From positions 1-13,918 of the forward strand of contig QMTB01000022.1 of NCBI GenBank assembly GCA_003649845.1: a stretch of DNA of 13,918 nt, written 5' to 3'. The translations under genes and the position numbers were made by a program. Below are positions 13,559-13,918 of this stretch, one piece after another (positions within the stretch are counted from its first letter, which is position 1; every line of letters starts with the position of its first letter). The notes beneath the pieces are model-generated. The model saw nothing but the letters and a program-made list of their open reading frames with translations, was not told where the DNA came from and searched no databases. This DNA is from Thermoplasmata archaeon (GTDB lineage Archaea > Thermoplasmatota > E2 > DHVEG-1).

Positions 13559-13918
13559 ATGGGTAATATTAGTTTGTTTAAGGCGTTAGGTAGTGATACT
13601 AGAATTAAGATTATTAAAACACTTATAAAAGGGGAAAAACATCTATCAGAGCTAGCGAGAGAAATAGGAATTTCTATTCCAGTGACAGCTAGACATGTAA
13701 AGATTCTTGAAGAGGCAGGTATAGTTAAGAGGAGGATTATAGGTAATGTCCATCTTCTATCTGTTACAACAGAATCTATTGAAAATATATTTGAACCCTT
13801 TATAGAAGAGAAAGATGTTAAAATTAGGAAAAATGAGACCCTGCTGGATGCGTTAAAACAACTTCCAGGTTTTGAGATAAAAAAAATTGGAGATAAACAA
13901 TATATTACTTCTATAGAC
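13559..13918 (+). CDS. ArsR-type wHTH regulator with apparent DUF4430-like C-terminal domain (partial)
   Basis: Open to the window end; 120 residues are visible. Residues 1-70 are a classic ArsR winged helix: LFKALGSDTRIKIIKTL, then HLSELAREIGISIPVTARHVKILEEAGIV (recognition helix about 39-52) and a wing (KRRIIGNVHLLSV). After a linker (71-90) comes NETLLDALKQLPGFEIKKIG followed by YITSID. This matches the start of DUF4430 domains (T-V-x-D-A-L, then F/Y-I-x-S-I-N/D-G), and compares with FFIESING in the secreted DUF4430 protein nearby. The regulator has no signal peptide or membrane segment in the visible part, so the domain would be a cytoplasmic ligand sensor. The C-terminus is outside the window, so the fusion is only partly seen. 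It is divergent from the exported barrel-DUF4430 operon, which it may control together with itself. Confidence 0.8.
   Translation, partial: MGNISLFKALGSDTRIKIIKTLIKGEKHLSELAREIGISIPVTARHVKILEEAGIVKRRIIGNVHLLSVTTESIENIFEPFIEEKDVKIRKNETLLDALKQLPGFEIKKIGDKQYITSID

Overview
The window is a low-G+C, AT-rich archaeal chromosome segment. It carries an archaeosine radical-SAM lyase (RaSEA), an archaeal-type dUTPase, an Nre DNA-repair protein with a C-terminal PCNA-binding motif, and two archaeal-type HTH regulators. TATA-like boxes lie about 25 bases before several start codons, some probably leaderless, and Arg is mostly AGA/AGG and Ile mostly ATA. The secreted propeller/PKD-style protein and the many single-pass surface proteins suggest a euryarchaeal lineage, perhaps Thermoplasmatota. 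That placement is inference.

Layout. Bases 1-198 are the C-terminal end of a DDE transposase. Bases 326-3337 (+) form a compact operon: a surface membrane protein, RaSEA and the tRNA m1A methyltransferase TrmI, i.e. tRNA modification. Converging on it (3312-4503, -) is a membrane-anchored cyclophilin followed by a dUTPase. Next (4582-6351, -) is a secreted eight-blade PQQ-type propeller protein whose 3' part is broken by what look like two frameshifts. Divergent from it (6602-8658, +) are nre and a translationally coupled SPL-family radical SAM gene. A small heat-shock protein (8661-9218, -) meets that pair tail to tail.

From 9363 the genes are mostly secreted proteins and regulators. There is a secreted metzincin-type zinc protease with calcium-binding repeats (+), overlapped tail to tail by an archaeal wHTH regulator (-). 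After that comes a coupled pair (11548-13493, -): a secreted protein with an alpha/alpha-barrel terpenoid-cyclase/transcobalamin-like domain, then a membrane-anchored DUF4430 (transcobalamin C-terminal-like) protein. Divergent from this pair, and cut by the window end, is an ArsR-type wHTH that seems to run into a second DUF4430-like domain.

The most notable idea is at the right end. The two halves of a transcobalamin/intrinsic-factor-like scaffold appear as separate, translationally coupled exported proteins. Next to them is a candidate cytoplasmic sensor-regulator that joins a DNA-binding domain to the same kind of C-terminal domain, across a 65-base shared promoter with an inverted repeat. 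The ligand is unknown; a corrinoid is only one possibility. No tRNA, rRNA, CRISPR array or replication origin was seen.
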